A stretch of DNA of 64,000 nucleotides from Diphasiastrum complanatum (Eukaryota; Streptophyta; Lycopodiopsida; Lycopodiales; Lycopodiaceae): positions 29,374 through 93,373 of the forward strand of contig MU831978.1 of NCBI GenBank assembly GCA_029204225.1, read 5' to 3'. Below, in pieces: positions 21,735-34,700 of this stretch (positions are counted from its first letter, which is position 1; each line of letters opens with the position of its first letter). The position numbers and the translations under genes were made by a program. The notes beneath the pieces are model-generated. The model made no database searches. It saw nothing but the letters and a program-made list of their open reading frames with translations, and had not been told where the DNA came from.

Positions 21735-24700
21735 AATGAATAGATTACATTGCTCTTTCTTGCTTGAGTCTATGATTGAGAGCTAGTTGAATGTAGCTGA
21801 TATTGTTGCAGTAGATGATGGTCAGATTGTTCTGTCTAAAGGTCAAATCAAGAATAAGCCTCAACCAAATGGCTTCTTTAGTTGCTTGTGTTGCTGCTAC
21901 ATACTCGGCTTTAGTTGACAATAGTGAGATTAACTTCTACTTTCTACTATTCCAAGAAATTGGTGCAGACGATAGGTAGAAACAATATTCAGAAGTGGAC
22001 TTCTTGGTGTCTAAATCTCCTCCCCAATCTGAATCAAAATAGCCGAATAAGCATAATGTTGTACCAAAGCTACCAATATAACAAAGAACCTGGTTCTTTG
22101 TAACTTGAATGTACTTCATCACTCTTTTGAGTGCTTTCCAATGTTGGAGTCTTGGATTAGACATGAATAATTGTGATAATGTGCTAATAGTATAAGCTAG
22201 ATCAAATTTGGTGCACACCATTGCCTACATTAATGAATCAATCAAGGATTGGTATGGAAATTTTTTCATGTCACAAGTCTCAGTAGGTGTCGTAGGACGG
22301 ATATCCTTATTGGGCTTGAATCTTGGATCCATTGGCGATAAGTAGATAGTGAACTGGCCCTATGTCTGTCATGTCAAATTCTTTAGAAAGATTTGAATTG
22401 TATTCTCTAATAGAGAATCAAAATTGCTTAAAAGCAGGCAATCATCTACATATAGTGCAATAATTATGTATAATGGATCTTCATTGTTAATACAGACATT
22501 CAAGTCAGCAACATTTGAATGAAAGCTGATCTATAATAAGTAACCATCGATTCATTGAAACCAAGCTCTAGGTGTCTGCTTGAGCCCATAAAGAGCTTTT
22601 CAAATCTTGCAGACTCATTCTTCCTGACCTTCGACAATGTACACCCTTCGAGCTAAGCATATAGTATCCTCATCGATGAAACCATTCAAAAATGCACTTC
22701 GTACATCCATCTGATGTACCTCGAGGTCCTCTGCCACTACAAATGCCAATAAGGTTCGAATTGATGCAACTTTAATAAGATGACTAAAGGTATTTGTATA
22801 GTCAATATCTGGTACTTGTGAGTAGAATGAGTTTATGTTTCTTTGTTTTGAAATCATGAAATTTGTCTTCTAGGAAGACTAAAACTTTGCTAATAAGTGT
22901 GTTACCATATTTGAGATCGAAGACCTTGTAGGCCTTCTAGTATGATGGATAACCAAGGAATATAGCTTTGGAGTTGGTTCGATAGAATCTCTTTCTTAAG
23001 TTTGAACGTATTTGAGCGTAGTACCTGACCTTCTTCTGGGGTTTTGTTGTTGATGGCCTTGCTACTGCAACAATTATGAGACTGTAGCGATTGCTTCTAC
23101 CAAGAACTTGTTTGAAATATTAGCAGGCAATAAACATGGATTTGGCAGACTCGACAAGAGTCCAATTCTTTATTTTGGCTACTCCATTTTGCTGTGGAGT
23201 GTAGCTCAAAGAATAGTTTATCTAAATTTCTGATTTGCTTAGAAAGTCATTCATTGCATTTGAAATAATCTCTCCCCCTCCATCTATGCGTAGAGCTTTG
23301 ATTTTCCTTCCTATCTGATATTCAGATGGTTGTCTGGATTGTTGGAAACACATACATGCTTCTGATTTGTTCTTGTTGAACATGACAATAGTTCTTCAGA
23401 AATAATCATCGATAAATGTAATGAAATACATTGATCCATTGCATGATGGAATCTGCATTGGGCCACAGAGATCACAATGAATAAGATCCAAAATGTCTTT
23501 AGCTCTATGAGCTTGGCCTTTGAGAGATCTTGACCTTGCATGCTTGCCAAGAATACAAGTCTCGCAAGTCTGTGTCGATGAGGACTTGTTAATGTCTAAG
23601 CCTTGCAAAACATATAAGTAATGACTCTCATATGTAGATGTCCAAGGAATTGGTGCCATAGAACATTCTTGTCGGATGAAGGTGTAGACTCAAATGTTTT
23701 CTCAAATGTGAGTGCACAGTTATGACTTAATGTGTAGAAATGACCATCTCTATACCATTTGACCAAAATGTTTGAGTTCATGTCTCGAATGAGGCATTGA
23801 TCTGCATTGAATGTCATATGTGGCCTCGATGGGCAATTCGACAAACCGATAGTAGGTTCTTGGTCAAGGTTGGAACAAAAAAAACATTCTCGATCAGTCG
23901 AGATGAACCATCATCAAATCTAATGGTAACTATTCATTTGTCTTTGATTTTTAGAGAGCTAGAATCTCCAAGCTGAATGTTGTTGTCATGACGTGTTGAA
24001 GAAAAAATTGTAAGCCACTCTCGTTGAAATGTCATATTGAGTCGCACTTGAGTCGACAAGATACCAACAGCTAGAATCTCAACGATTGTTCAATTCGGCC
24101 ATGAACAATTTTGATTGGATTTGTCTTCTAAATCATCAATGACTGCAGTGTGAGCCTGTTGGTTTTTCGCCGCTAGGATTATGTAGTCTTTTATATCATG
24201 CTCTTTTTCTTGCAATACTTGTAGAAGAGTTTGGCATGTTGATGTTTTGACTTTTCCTATTGTAATGAATGTGTATCTGACTTTGACATATTAAAGGCAG
24301 CCTTCTTGATGTGTTGCTTCTTCTTTGTATAGAGTGCAATTGACTTGTTTGATGTTGAAATATCATTTGACTTCCTTTGAAGTTCTTCTTGCAGAAAAAT
24401 TGCGGTGACCTTTGACAGTGTTAAATCCGGCTATGTCATGATCAGCATGACCAAATGATCATAAGAAACAGAAAGACTTCCCAGAAGTGTCATGACTACA
24501 TTGTTGTTAACAATGGGTGATCTGACTGTAGAAAGTTGATCAATTAATGATCAAACATGACTAATATGGTCACTAATTGAAATCAATTCTGACATCTTGC
24601 ATGAGAAGAATTTCTTATGCAAGAAAAAATGAGTGGTGACATCTTGGATGTCATACAGACTTATGAGATTATCCCAAGCTTGTTTCGATGTTTCATAGCT

Positions 24701-24860
24701 GCTAATGTTTGTGATGTTTGTGAATCTTTGAGATTCAGTCAGTTCCTTAAGTCAATTCATGACTAATCCTAGTATTACACATTGGAAAGCTCTTATCAGT
24801 GTTAGGAGATCCATTCGAGCTACTATGGACTTTTGCATTTGTTAAGGAATAGTTAACAAT
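21735..24860 (-). mobile_element. Decayed copia gag-pol (minus strand)
   Basis: Read downward from 24860. Gag: SSYETSKQAWDNLISLYDIQ, then KFFSCKMSE. Decayed knuckle region near 24200. Protease remnant: CWYLVDSSATQYDIS. GAG-pre-integrase and integrase (23844-23040): NVLWHQFLGHLHMR, CETCILGKHARSRS, DLIHCDLCGPM. RT: NTFSHLIKVASIRTLLAFVV and VHQMDVRSAFLNGFIDED (22857-22615). RNase H: YFDSDWGGDLDTKKSTSEY (22221-21937), then STKAEYVAATQATKEAIWLR. Many stops and frameshifts; the RT palm between about 22600 and 22380 is poorly readable. Its gag resembles those at 45.4-45.9 and 60.7-61.3 kb. Confidence 0.8.
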
Positions 24861-25366
24861 GACAAACTCAATATTTTCAGTGGTTATTCAGATGCAAGTT
24901 GGGCAAGAGATGTAGACACTTGTAAATCCACTTCTGGATTTATATTCTTCCTCAACAACGGTCCTGTTTCTTGGTAAAGTCACAATAAGACTTAGATTGC
25001 TCTATCTTCTACTGAATCAAGTATATCACAGCCTCTCAAGCTACAAAGGAAGCAATATTGTTGAGAAACTTACTTTCAGATGTTTATCTGAAACAATATG
25101 CTCCAACAACTTTATTTTTTGATAATCAAAGTGTCATTGATTTATCAGCCAACCTAGATTTCATTCTAGGAGTAAGCACATTGAAATTAAGTATTCCTAT
25201 GTCAGAAGCAAAGTTCTCGACAAAGAGGTAAACTTGCAACACTGTCGAACGCAAGATATGATAGCAGATATTCTCACTAAAGCATTAAGCTTGGGTGCAC
25301 ACAAAAAGTTTTGTCCAAAACTAAATTGGAAGGTCAAAGCATTCATGGATTCAAATAAAGGGGAGT
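24861..25366 (+). pseudogene. Copia RNase H and C-terminal end, opposite strand
   Basis: Plus-strand segments FSGYSDASWARDVDTCKSTS, GFIFFLNNGPVSW and HCRTQDMIADILTKALSLGA mark the end of a copia polyprotein. It abuts the minus-strand copia head at 24860, so two unrelated fragments are joined head to head. Stops throughout. Confidence 0.72.
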
Positions 25367-25497
25367 CTTGGATTACTCTACTAATCAAATTAAGAGTGAT
25401 TCATCTGAATAATCGATCTTTAATCTTCATCCAGTTCTGCAGTTTAATTCGTGTCTCTACACAGTATGTAGAAATACTCGTGAATCGCCCAACAGGT
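25367..25497 (+). repeat. Truncated copia LTR start
   Basis: Begins near TCTTGGATTACTCTACTAAT and shares TTAATCTTCATCCA and TCTCTACACAG-like boxes with the LTR at 59735-60516. It is cut off where the CACTA gene end begins at about 25500. Confidence 0.55.
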
Positions 25498-25502
25498 GGC
25501 TC

Positions 25503-25558
25503 CTACATATCGGACAACTCGAATCCGTCATCATGATATTGTTCATGAGGTGCATCAG
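25503..25558 (-). pseudogene. Last codons of the CACTA transposase gene, cut off by copia
   Basis: On the minus strand this reads APHEQYHDDGFELSDM then TAG (25503-25505). It continues in frame from LPAD at 31804 once the copia element and one target duplication are removed. No CACTA terminal repeat is seen beyond it; the sequence turns into copia LTR within a few bases, so this end of the DNA transposon is truncated. Confidence 0.6.
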
Positions 25559-26295
25559 TGTTGAATTTCACATGTGTGGACTGTCCACTACATGTACTTG
25601 TGATCTCCTAAGGTGTGTAGATGCACCAAGATCAAGACTAGATTGAGATTCAAGATCAATCTTGAATCCTATGGCAAAAACACACTACTACATGCATTCA
25701 ATCACTTCCAACTCTCACTCACATGTGTGGGAAGTATTCAAAAAATAATCTAAGTAAAAACAAGCTGCTCTCCTCGGGTAGAGAGAGAAAATGCATCATG
25801 AGCTCTCGGGTAGAGAGAGAAAGCTAGAAATCCAATAACTCACAAAATCCATGAAATCACCAAATCAATTGCATTCAAAATGAGGAGTACAATGATACTA
25901 GTAGGTCCACGAGCTACCACTATGCTTAACTATGATTGGACCATATTTTGTCACCTCTTGATCCTATTGGATCATTGATCTATGCACCTCTTAATTCTAT
26001 TGGACTATATTCAAGCACACCTCAATTTCCTATTGGACCTCACAAGGTTCCACCTCTAAATCCTATTGGACCTCTTGGAATTCATCAAACAAAAACTTTA
26101 CACTTGTCTACACTCTAATCAGCAAGTGTTTAGCCTCTTACTCTATTTTGGCTCACTAGTGGCATTACAAGTGGAAATGCATAATTTGCCATCTATGCCA
26201 AATTTATTCCTATCAACATCCTACACCTAGATGCTTGATGTAAAAAACATAAGACCCCTATATCTAACATAGATAATCTTTTTCAATTCTTCACA
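25559..26295 (-). repeat. 3' LTR of the young copia element, 737 bp
   Basis: Ends TG...CA as in the partner at 31062-31798. Both CACGTG boxes of the 5' LTR read CATGTG here, and other differences are mostly transitions. Two AGAGAGA-rich GGGTAGAGAGAG boxes lie near 25780-25820. Confidence 0.95.
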
Positions 26296-26307
26296 CTCCT
26301 CCTAAAA
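26296..26307 (-). other. Polypurine tract of the young copia
   Basis: On the minus strand TTTTTAGGAGGAG directly precedes the 3' LTR TG, the expected priming site for plus-strand DNA synthesis. Confidence 0.8.
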
Positions 26308-26313
26308 AATTAT

Positions 26314-29300
26314 CTATGAAGATTTGAGCATTGATCTTGATATAACTCCAAGATTAGATCTATGCTTGATGAAAGCACTTTTGCTCAAAGGCTTGGTGAG
26401 TAGATCGGCAATACAAGAGGACGAGTTGACATGCTCCAAATCGATTTCTCCTCCAATAAGCTTTTCTCTCACAAAATGGTGTGCCACTTCTATGTGCTTG
26501 CTTCTTGCATGAAATATGGGATTATTGGCAAGATCTTGGGCCAAGATGTTATCACACTTGATCATTGGTAGATCATCCTCCTTGATGCACTTTAGTTCCA
26601 TTAATAACCTCTTGATCCAAAGCACTTCTTTGGTAGTTGTAGTGAGTGCTTTGTACTCGGCCTCACATGAAGAGAGAGAGATATAGTATCTTGCTTTTTG
26701 GAAAGCCAAGATATTAGATTGCCTCCAAGAAAGATAGTGTATGCACTAATAGACTTTTGATCCATCTTGTCACTTGCAAAGTCCGAATCCGAGTAGCCAA
26801 TAATGGATAGATCTTCACTTTTATAGAGTAGACCATAATAACAAGATGAAGATACATATCTTAGAATCCTCTTGGCCATCTTCCAATGATGGATCTTAGG
26901 ATCTTGCATAAATTGACTCAATTTGTGCACACAAAAACTAAGATCGGGCCTAGTAATGGTAAGCCAAATCAAGGAGCCTACAAGACTCCTAAAAAGTGTG
27001 ATGTCCTCAAAGGATCTTTCATCACCTTTATTAGGATCTTTTACAATTTGCTCCATTGGAGTATCTATGCTCTTAGAATTTTCCATATGGAATTTTTTCA
27101 ACATAGAGTGAGCATATCTAGATTGGCATATAAAGACATGATTTTCATAAAAATCAATTTCTAGGCCTAGGATGTAATGTATCTCTCCTAGATCTTGCAT
27201 TTTAAACTCACATCCAAGTGCTAGCTTGGTTTCATCAACTAGCTTGATACAACTTCCACAAAGAATAATGTCATCAACATAAATTAGAAGAATGACAATA
27301 TTGCTATCAACAAACTTTAGATACATGGAAGGATCATAGTCACTAAGAGTAAATCCTAGTGAGATAAGAAAAGAGTTAAGTCTTGAATACCATGATCTTG
27401 GTGCTTGCTTGAGTCCATAAAGACTTTTGAAGAGCAAGCACACTTTGGACTCATCCTTGATGAATCCTTGAGGTTGTTCCATATAGATCTCCTCCTCAAG
27501 ATAACCATTTAGAAAAGCATTGGATACATCTAATTGGAACACCTTCCACTTGAAAAAACAAGCAAGAGAAATAAGAATTCTTATTGTCACCATCTTTGCA
27601 ACGGGTGCAAAGGTCTCCTCATAATCAAGACCATGGATTTGAGCAAATCCTTTGGCACATAGTCTTGCTTTATGCTTGTTGATGGTTCCATCATGATTGA
27701 ACTTGATCCGAAATACCCACTTGCAACCAATCACATGCTTGTTGGATGGAGGATCCACAAGCTCCCAAGTATTGTTGGTGATCAATGCATCATACTCTTG
27801 CTTCCTGGCATCATACCACTCCTTGGTATTGAGTGCCTATTGTACATTCTTTGGCTCTTCATGAGAGACATAAAAAACATAATTAGTGGAATCAAGATCC
27901 ACTTGTTTGCCTTTGTCAACATATGAGAGCCTCTTAGGCTCGGATCTATCTCTCATGGATCTTCTTGGTGAAAAAATCCGAGGAGAGTCTTCTTCAAATC
28001 TCGACCCCATCACATCATGATTGTCTTCAAAATCAATAATTGATGATGCATCCATAGATTTCTTGATCTCGGCCTCTTCAAATGATGAGTGTTGATCTTC
28101 ATGAAAGACAACATCTCTACTTTCAATAACTTGTGAAGTAGAGAGTATAAAGACTCTATAGGCCTTCTTGGTGGATGAGTATCGAACCATGATCCCTTTG
28201 CATGCACTAGGATCTTCCTTCTTCCTTGTTTCCAAGGGAATATGGACAAAGCATAAGCATCCAAAAACTCTAAGGTGATCAACCTTAGGCTTCTTCAAAA
28301 ATAAGATTTCATATGGTGACTTTCCTCCAAGAGCTATATGTGGGAGCCTATTGCAAAGATAATTTGCACAATTAATGGCTTCTCCCCAAAAATCTTTGGG
28401 CAAAGATGCCTCAATTCTCATAGATTTTGCACATTCACATAGAGATCTATTCTTTCTCTCGGCCACTCCATTTTGAGATGGAGAGTAGGCACAAGAAAAC
28501 TCTCTTTTAATGCCTTCAAGCTCACAAAAATCTTGAAATTTATTGGAGATATATTCACCACCTCCATCACTTCTAAGAGCTTTAATCTTGAATGAGAATT
28601 GCTTCTCTACAGAAGCTTTGAAAATAAGGAAATGATCAAACACCATAGATTTTGAAGCAAGAAGATATATCCAAGTGAATCTTGTGTAATCATCAATGAA
28701 AGTAACAAAACAAGTGGCTCCTCCCTTGCCTATAGTTGATGAGAAATGCACATCCGAGTGGATTAACTCCAAAGGATGCTTGCTTTTGATAGAAGATCTT
28801 GTAAATGGATTTTTGTGAGATTTAGCAATAGCACAAGCCTCACAAGGCTTGATCTTCTTGGAGAATGACTTTGGCAAGCCAATAGCTTTGGACTCTTTGA
28901 TCATAGAGAGCATGGATTTGTAGTTGGGATGTCCCAACCTCCTATGCCATAATTCCTCCATAGAGAGCTTGTTCACAAGAGCAACATTACAAGCATTCAC
29001 ATACTCATTTGGATCTAGTTTATAGATGCCACCAAATCTAGATCCTAATGCAAGTATCTCATCATTCTTCTTGATAGTGCAAGTATCGACATTGAATTTT
29101 ACATCAAGGCCATTATCAAGCAATTGGCCAACACTAATAAGATTCTTGGTAAGTTTAGGTACATAAAGAACTCTAGAGAGAGAAAGAACTTTAGAGGATG
29201 CAAGCTTCAAGGGAATGTTCCCTATGCCTTTAATAGGACATTCAAAATCATTTGCAGTCTATATTGATTTCTTCACTCCATCATAAGGTGCAATAGAAGA

Positions 29301-30305
29301 GAAAGAGTCCTTGGAGCTACACATATGTGAAGAGGCCCCACTATCAATATACCATAGGCCGTCCTTCTTGAAAGGAGTAGATGAGAAACTAGAGACCATA
29401 AGAGATCCCTCTCCATCACTTGCAATAGTGTCTTCCTTCTCATTGGTAATATTGGCTTGCTTGAGTTGATTCTTCTTTTTGAAGCAATTGGTGGCATAAT
29501 GACCTTTCTTGCCACAGTAAAAGCACTTGATCTTCTTCTTCTTCTTGAGCTTGGATGATGAAGCATTAGAGGAATCATCTTCCTCCTCATCTTTGTCTTT
29601 GGATTTGACTTTGTCCTTGCTTGAGGATTGATGACGTTGGTTCTTGCTCCTCTCTTTGTGCTTATCCTTGGCAAAGAGAGCTTTGCCATCATTATGAGTG
29701 AGAGAAAGCTTGTCCATCCTCAAGAGCTTGTACTCTTGTCTTGATTCTTCTGAAATTAGCACACTTTGGAGAGCCTCCAAACTTGGTAGCTACTCCTTAA
29801 TGGCATAGGATTGGACAAGGTTATCAAATTCACTTCTCAAGCCATTGAGAATGTCTTGAACTAGCTCATTTTGATTGATGGAATCACCAATGCAAGCAAG
29901 CTCTCTATGAATATCTTTTACTCTCAAAACATAACTAGATGCACTCTCATCACTCTTTTGGCTACTTTGAAAGATTTGATTCCTAAGAGTGAGAAGCCTA
30001 GAGGTATTCTTAGCCTCATAGATAGTCTTGAGACAATCCCAAGCTTCTTTGGCTGTTGTACAAGTACCTATCTCCCTCAATATCTCATTAGAGACATTCA
30101 GCTTAATGTAGTGGAGAGCCATCCTAGCTCTCTTTTTGTATTTTTGAACCTCTTGAAGAACTTGTGGTTCTTCTTCAAGGCCAAGAACTATGTCCATCAC
30201 ATCTTGAAGGATCAAGATGGACTCCATCCTCATTTTCCAAATTGAATAATTTGAAGTGGTCAATCTTTCACTTGGTTCCAACAAGGATGAACCCATTGAA
30301 GACAT
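26314..30305 (-). pseudogene. Copia gag-pol polyprotein with three TAG stops and one frameshift
   Basis: One frame runs from MSSMGSSLLEPSERL (start at 30305 or 30296) through the gag capsid, zinc knuckle CFYCGKKGHYATNC (about 29530-29490), protease WYIDSGASSHM, integrase finger LWHRRLGHPNYK...CEACAIAK, integrase core (HSDVHFS, LRSDGGGEYIS, NGVAERKNRS), RT (YKARLCAKGFAQ-like HKARLCAKGF, VFQLDVSNAFLNG, LLIYVDDIILCG) and RNase H (GYSDSDFASDK). TAG codons lie at 29790-29792, 29259-29261 and 27837-27839. Near 26670 a CT run is one dinucleotide longer than the frame needs, moving the end (SSCEAEYKAL to SMLKSS) into another frame. The order protease-integrase-RT-RNase H is diagnostic of copia. All catalytic motifs are intact. 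Confidence 0.93.
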
Positions 30306-31048
30306 TTGAAGTGAAGAAAACTCAAATGATGAACAATAAATGTTGTTACACACTTTCAATAGGATCCAATAATTGAGTACTATCTCCTCCTATGAAAGAT
30401 CTTACAACAATTTGTGAATTGATTCTCACTAGCTACTCAAATCTCTCTAAAACAAGATCTATTTCACATCAAATGATGGAGTATAGGCAAAGTTAGGATC
30501 TAACACTCTTAGCACGTGTGAAATACACTAAGAAACCAAATTTGACTCAAATACAATGATATTGCATGAAACAAAATGGCTAAGATCTCAAAACAGTGCC
30601 TAGATCACATATAGATGAGATTGGCAAGCATACAACTGTGATTTTGGATCAACCAAGCAATCTCTTGACCAAGCCAAATGTGTCCACCCAGGTCTAGGTG
30701 CCCTACCTAACCCTCTTCAAAAGCTTATAACTTTTGATTGGCTCAACCAAATGGAATGAAATTGATTGCAACAGAAACTAGACAAAAATAGCTTCAAAAC
30801 AAGCTATCAAGCAAGATAAATGGATCAAACATGAGAGAGAACTTCCAAACTGAAATTGGATGTTCCTCACACGTGTCTGAGCACCTGATTCCGTACAGTA
30901 CCAGGTCAGACCCAGTCAATGTCCTTTTGATCTCTTTTGATCCAAGATTGAACAAGATAGCTAGGAAAATGGGCCTTGACAACTTCTAGCTCAAGATTGA
31001 TGAAATTTTTTCACTTAGATGGATCAAAATGCATGGTAACCTTAGGTA

Positions 31049-31061
31049 GGCTCTGATACCA
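31049..31061 (-). other. Primer-binding site of the young copia
   Basis: TGGTATCAGAGCC on the minus strand directly beside the 5' LTR, complementary to initiator-Met tRNA. Confidence 0.9.
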
Positions 31062-31798
31062 TGTTGAATTTCACACGTGTGGACTGTCCACTACATGTAC
31101 TTGTGATCTCCTAAGGTGTGTAGATGCACCAAGATCAAGACTAGATTGAGATTCAAGATCAATCTTGAATCCTATGGCAAAAACACACTACTACATGCAT
31201 TCAATCACTTCCAACTCTCACTCACACGTGTGGGAAGTATTCAAAAAATAATCTAAGTAAAAACAAGCTGCTCTCCTTGGGTAGAGAGAGAAAATGCATC
31301 ATGAGCTCTCGAGTAGAGAGAGAAAGCTAGAAATCCAATAACTCACAAAATCCATGAAATCACCAAATCAATTGCATTCAAAATGAGGAGTACAATGATA
31401 CTAGTAGGTCCACGAGCTACCACTATGCTTAACTATGATTGGACCATATTTTGTCACCTCTTGATCCTATTGGATCATTGATCTATGCACCTCTTAATTC
31501 TATTGGACTATATTCAAGCACACCTCAATTTCCTATTGGAACTCACAAGGTTCCACCTCTAAATCCTATTGGACCTCTTGGAATTCATCAAACAAAAACT
31601 TTACACTTGTCTACACTCTAATTAGCAAGTGTTTAGCCTCTTACTCTATTTTGGCTCAATAGTGGCATTACAAGTGGAAATGCATAATTTGCCATCTATG
31701 CCAAATTTATTCCTATCAACATCCTACACCTAGATGCTTGATGTAAAAAACATAAGACCCCTATATCTAACATAGATAATCTTTTTCAATTCTTCACA
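31062..31798 (-). repeat. 5' LTR of the young copia element, 737 bp
   Basis: This is the promoter copy. It keeps two CACGTG (G-box) cores, at 31074-31079 and 31225-31230, each within CACACGTGTG palindromes. The outer end abuts the duplicated target ATCAG. Confidence 0.95.
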
Positions 31799-34700
31799 AT
31801 CAGCTGGCAGCGCCATGTCCTCCCCAACATCTCTATCTTCAAAAATTCTTGTACTTCGAGGAGCAACTTGAATCACGTACCACCATCTGGGATCTGCACA
31901 ATCGGGGTGAAAGACCACCTGTAATTGATGGATGTTACCATAAACATTCACTTGTAGTTAGTATCCATAGCTAGGTTACAGTTGCTTGTGTATTACTATA
32001 CACAATATACACTTTTTGCAGTACATTTGAAAATCGATTGATTGACAACAAAAGAGCATAGATATCTTGAAGACATAGAAGAACTCCCTGAAGGACTCAC
32101 TCATTCTCATGATCACTCCTTTTCCTTGAGGAACCTCCCCAACAACATGCTCATCATCCTTCTTATCCCAAAGACAAAGAATAGAAGGATTGCTATGAGC
32201 AAGGAACTCCGTGATGTAAATCATGGACTCTTGCACTAGCCATCCTTCCGCCATGCTACCCTCAAGCCTTGCTCTTAATACATGCCAGTGGTATCTCCTT
32301 GGATGAAATGTATCTTCATAAGAAAGAGAAACAACAGTGACATACGTGTTAGTAAGATCATCATCCAAGAAAAATGATGTGAATCGCATGCACATTCACT
32401 GTACCTCACCAAACCATTGATTTTGTAGATTGCACTCTTTAACTCCTCTATCAAGAACCCTCTCAACACCAAGGGAAGCACAAACTGCATGCACAAAAAC
32501 AATTTGGTCATTGAGATACATATATGTGCAATGAGATCATCATGAAATCACAAGACATGCTATAAAATGTGATCGACAATGTTGAGGTGGAAGCAAAGTC
32601 AAAAAACATGCCATGCCAACTTGTAAAAAATTTATGCCAGTCATGAGACTTTAGTCCACTTAGCTTGTTGTCTCTTGTAAGGCACCCTTTAGGCATTGCA
32701 TGTGTCCTGTCAGAGTTCGAAATGAGACTATTGCCCTCTTTATAATCGTCTCTTCTCTCCTCGAGAAGATTCATGGGGCCTTTGGTAGGACAATTGAAGT
32801 CCCCATCGTTTGTGGCCATATATTGGCCATCTTTTCCACTTCTTTTAAGTTAGCTCGTGCGTTTTTTTAATTTTCGACCCGATCAAGTGTTCCCAAATCA
32901 TGCTCCCGGCATTCTTGAATATGTGCATCGGGTCCAAAAGATGGTTTATCAACAATTCCCCCCAGTATGGGGGTTCATGAAATATTGATAGCATCTTCAT
33001 GCCGGGAGGGAGTCGCCCTAGATCTTGATTGGATCTCCAAAACTGAAGCCAATCACTTGCCTACAATGTTAACAAACAAGCACACACATTTAATGTAGAT
33101 TATATATCGTTAGAAGAAGAGAGTAATCATAAAATAAATAAATGACATGTACCATTAATTGGCCCAAACATGTATTGTACCTTCATGGAATGAGGACGTT
33201 GACCAATTAGCCCATCACACATAGGGTGATCGGGTGGAAGGTATCTAGTGTGGCCCTCATAAACCATCTTTCGTAGATGTTGTGAGTGGCATGCTTGCAA
33301 ATACTCGCCACAAGCGGGGCATTGTAGCCACTAGTTTGGAGCCCTACATTGAGACAAAACAACCAACTTAATCGTGGGTCCAATGTTCGAATTGAAAGAA
33401 AATTTGTAGATGAGCATAAAATCTAGTATAATAGCATGAATCAAACCAATAGCAAGGATATCTCACCTGAACATTCCCCATATCCAGGAAAGTCATGCAT
33501 TGTCCACATCAAGATCCCCTTTACCACAAAATGTCTTTGTCTCAGTGGTCTTGATATATCGCTCACTTGAACTCCTTACCATAGAATCTTTAGCTCATCT
33601 ATCAAGGGAGCCATATACATGTCCATATTGTTTGCGTTATATTTTTCCGGAATAAGAAAGGTGAGCATTAAGTGCCCCTTCTTTATACTTAGCCAAGGGG
33701 GGATGTTGTAGTTTACAAGGACAACCGGCCAAGTGGACCATGATGTGGAGCGCAAACCAAATAGGTTCACACCATCCATCGTTGACCCCAAATGCAAATG
33801 GCGAGGCTCATCCCTAAACTCATGCCAGGTAGCATCCATGTGCTTCCATGCTGGAGAATCGATAGGGATCCTCATAGTATCGTCCGATGAACGACTACTC
33901 AAATGCCATGTCATTAGCTCCATGATGGAATTACACTTAAACATGTGGTGTATCCTGGGTATGATGGGAAAATGTCTTACCACCTTGGCGGGTATGGTCG
34001 CTCCTTGTAAATCTTGCTTGTAGCGGTATTCCTCACAGCGTGGACACGTGCTTGCCTCCTCAAACACATCTCGATATAAGATGCAATCATTGGAACATGC
34101 ATGAATACTCTTGTAATCCATGCTGACCGCAAATAGCATTTTCTTGGCTTCTTGTCGAGATGTTATTTGGGGGCAACATTTATCTGAGCAAACTGAGACA
34201 AAATATATATTTATGTGATTAGTTATATATAGTTTCTCGCAACGCATGAACTAAAAATAAAATGAGATTAGAGCATTTGTCTATAACACACATGAAGCTA
34301 GCAAGCTTACCCAAACAACTCCATGACGCTCGCATCCGACCACATGTACTTAGTTTGCAACTTCAAAAGTAACAAACAAGCTCGCAACTTTAAAATTTGT
34401 CCACCCTTGTACAAAGGAGTGGATGCCAAGCCACATATCATCTCTTTTTCCCTTCTCAATGTGGCCTCGAGTGGGTTTGTGAGGAATGCATCCATCATGT
34501 CATCCTCGTCTCCCTCGTGATCATGTCATCCTCATCCCCCTTGTGATCATGCAATGTGAATGGCACATCCTCATGTACTGTGTCTCCTCAGGACATATCT
34601 TTGTGCAAGTCCACGGGTGGTGTATGTGAGGAAAGTGGTGGCTCTCGTGCACTTGCACATTTGAATCTTGTGGATTGCATGGCAACATCTGGTTGAATTT

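Larger units (their letters stand above)
25559..31798 (-). mobile_element. Nearly complete young Ty1/copia retrotransposon, 6240 bp
   Basis: Structure: 5-bp target duplication ATCAG (25554-25558 and 31799-31803), 737-bp LTRs at both ends, primer-binding site 31049-31061, gag-pol 30305-26314 and a purine tract at 26296-26307, all on the minus strand. I count about seven differences between the LTRs (about 99 percent identity), which indicates recent insertion. The target is the coding end of a CACTA transposase. Other copies of the family: LTR plus leader at 47600-48575 and a gag at 19754-20233. Three TAG stops and one frameshift make it non-autonomous as it stands. Confidence 0.95.

Noticed and set aside
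25440-25505. CACTA terminal inverted repeat expected beyond the transposase stop
   Set aside because: No CACTA-type terminus is visible. The sequence becomes a truncated copia LTR within a few bases.
27837-29792. Programmed readthrough of TAG as an expression strategy in the young copia
   Set aside because: Three stops, one in gag and two in pol, plus a frameshift, and each fits C-to-T decay. A functional readthrough site would normally be single and at the gag-pol border.
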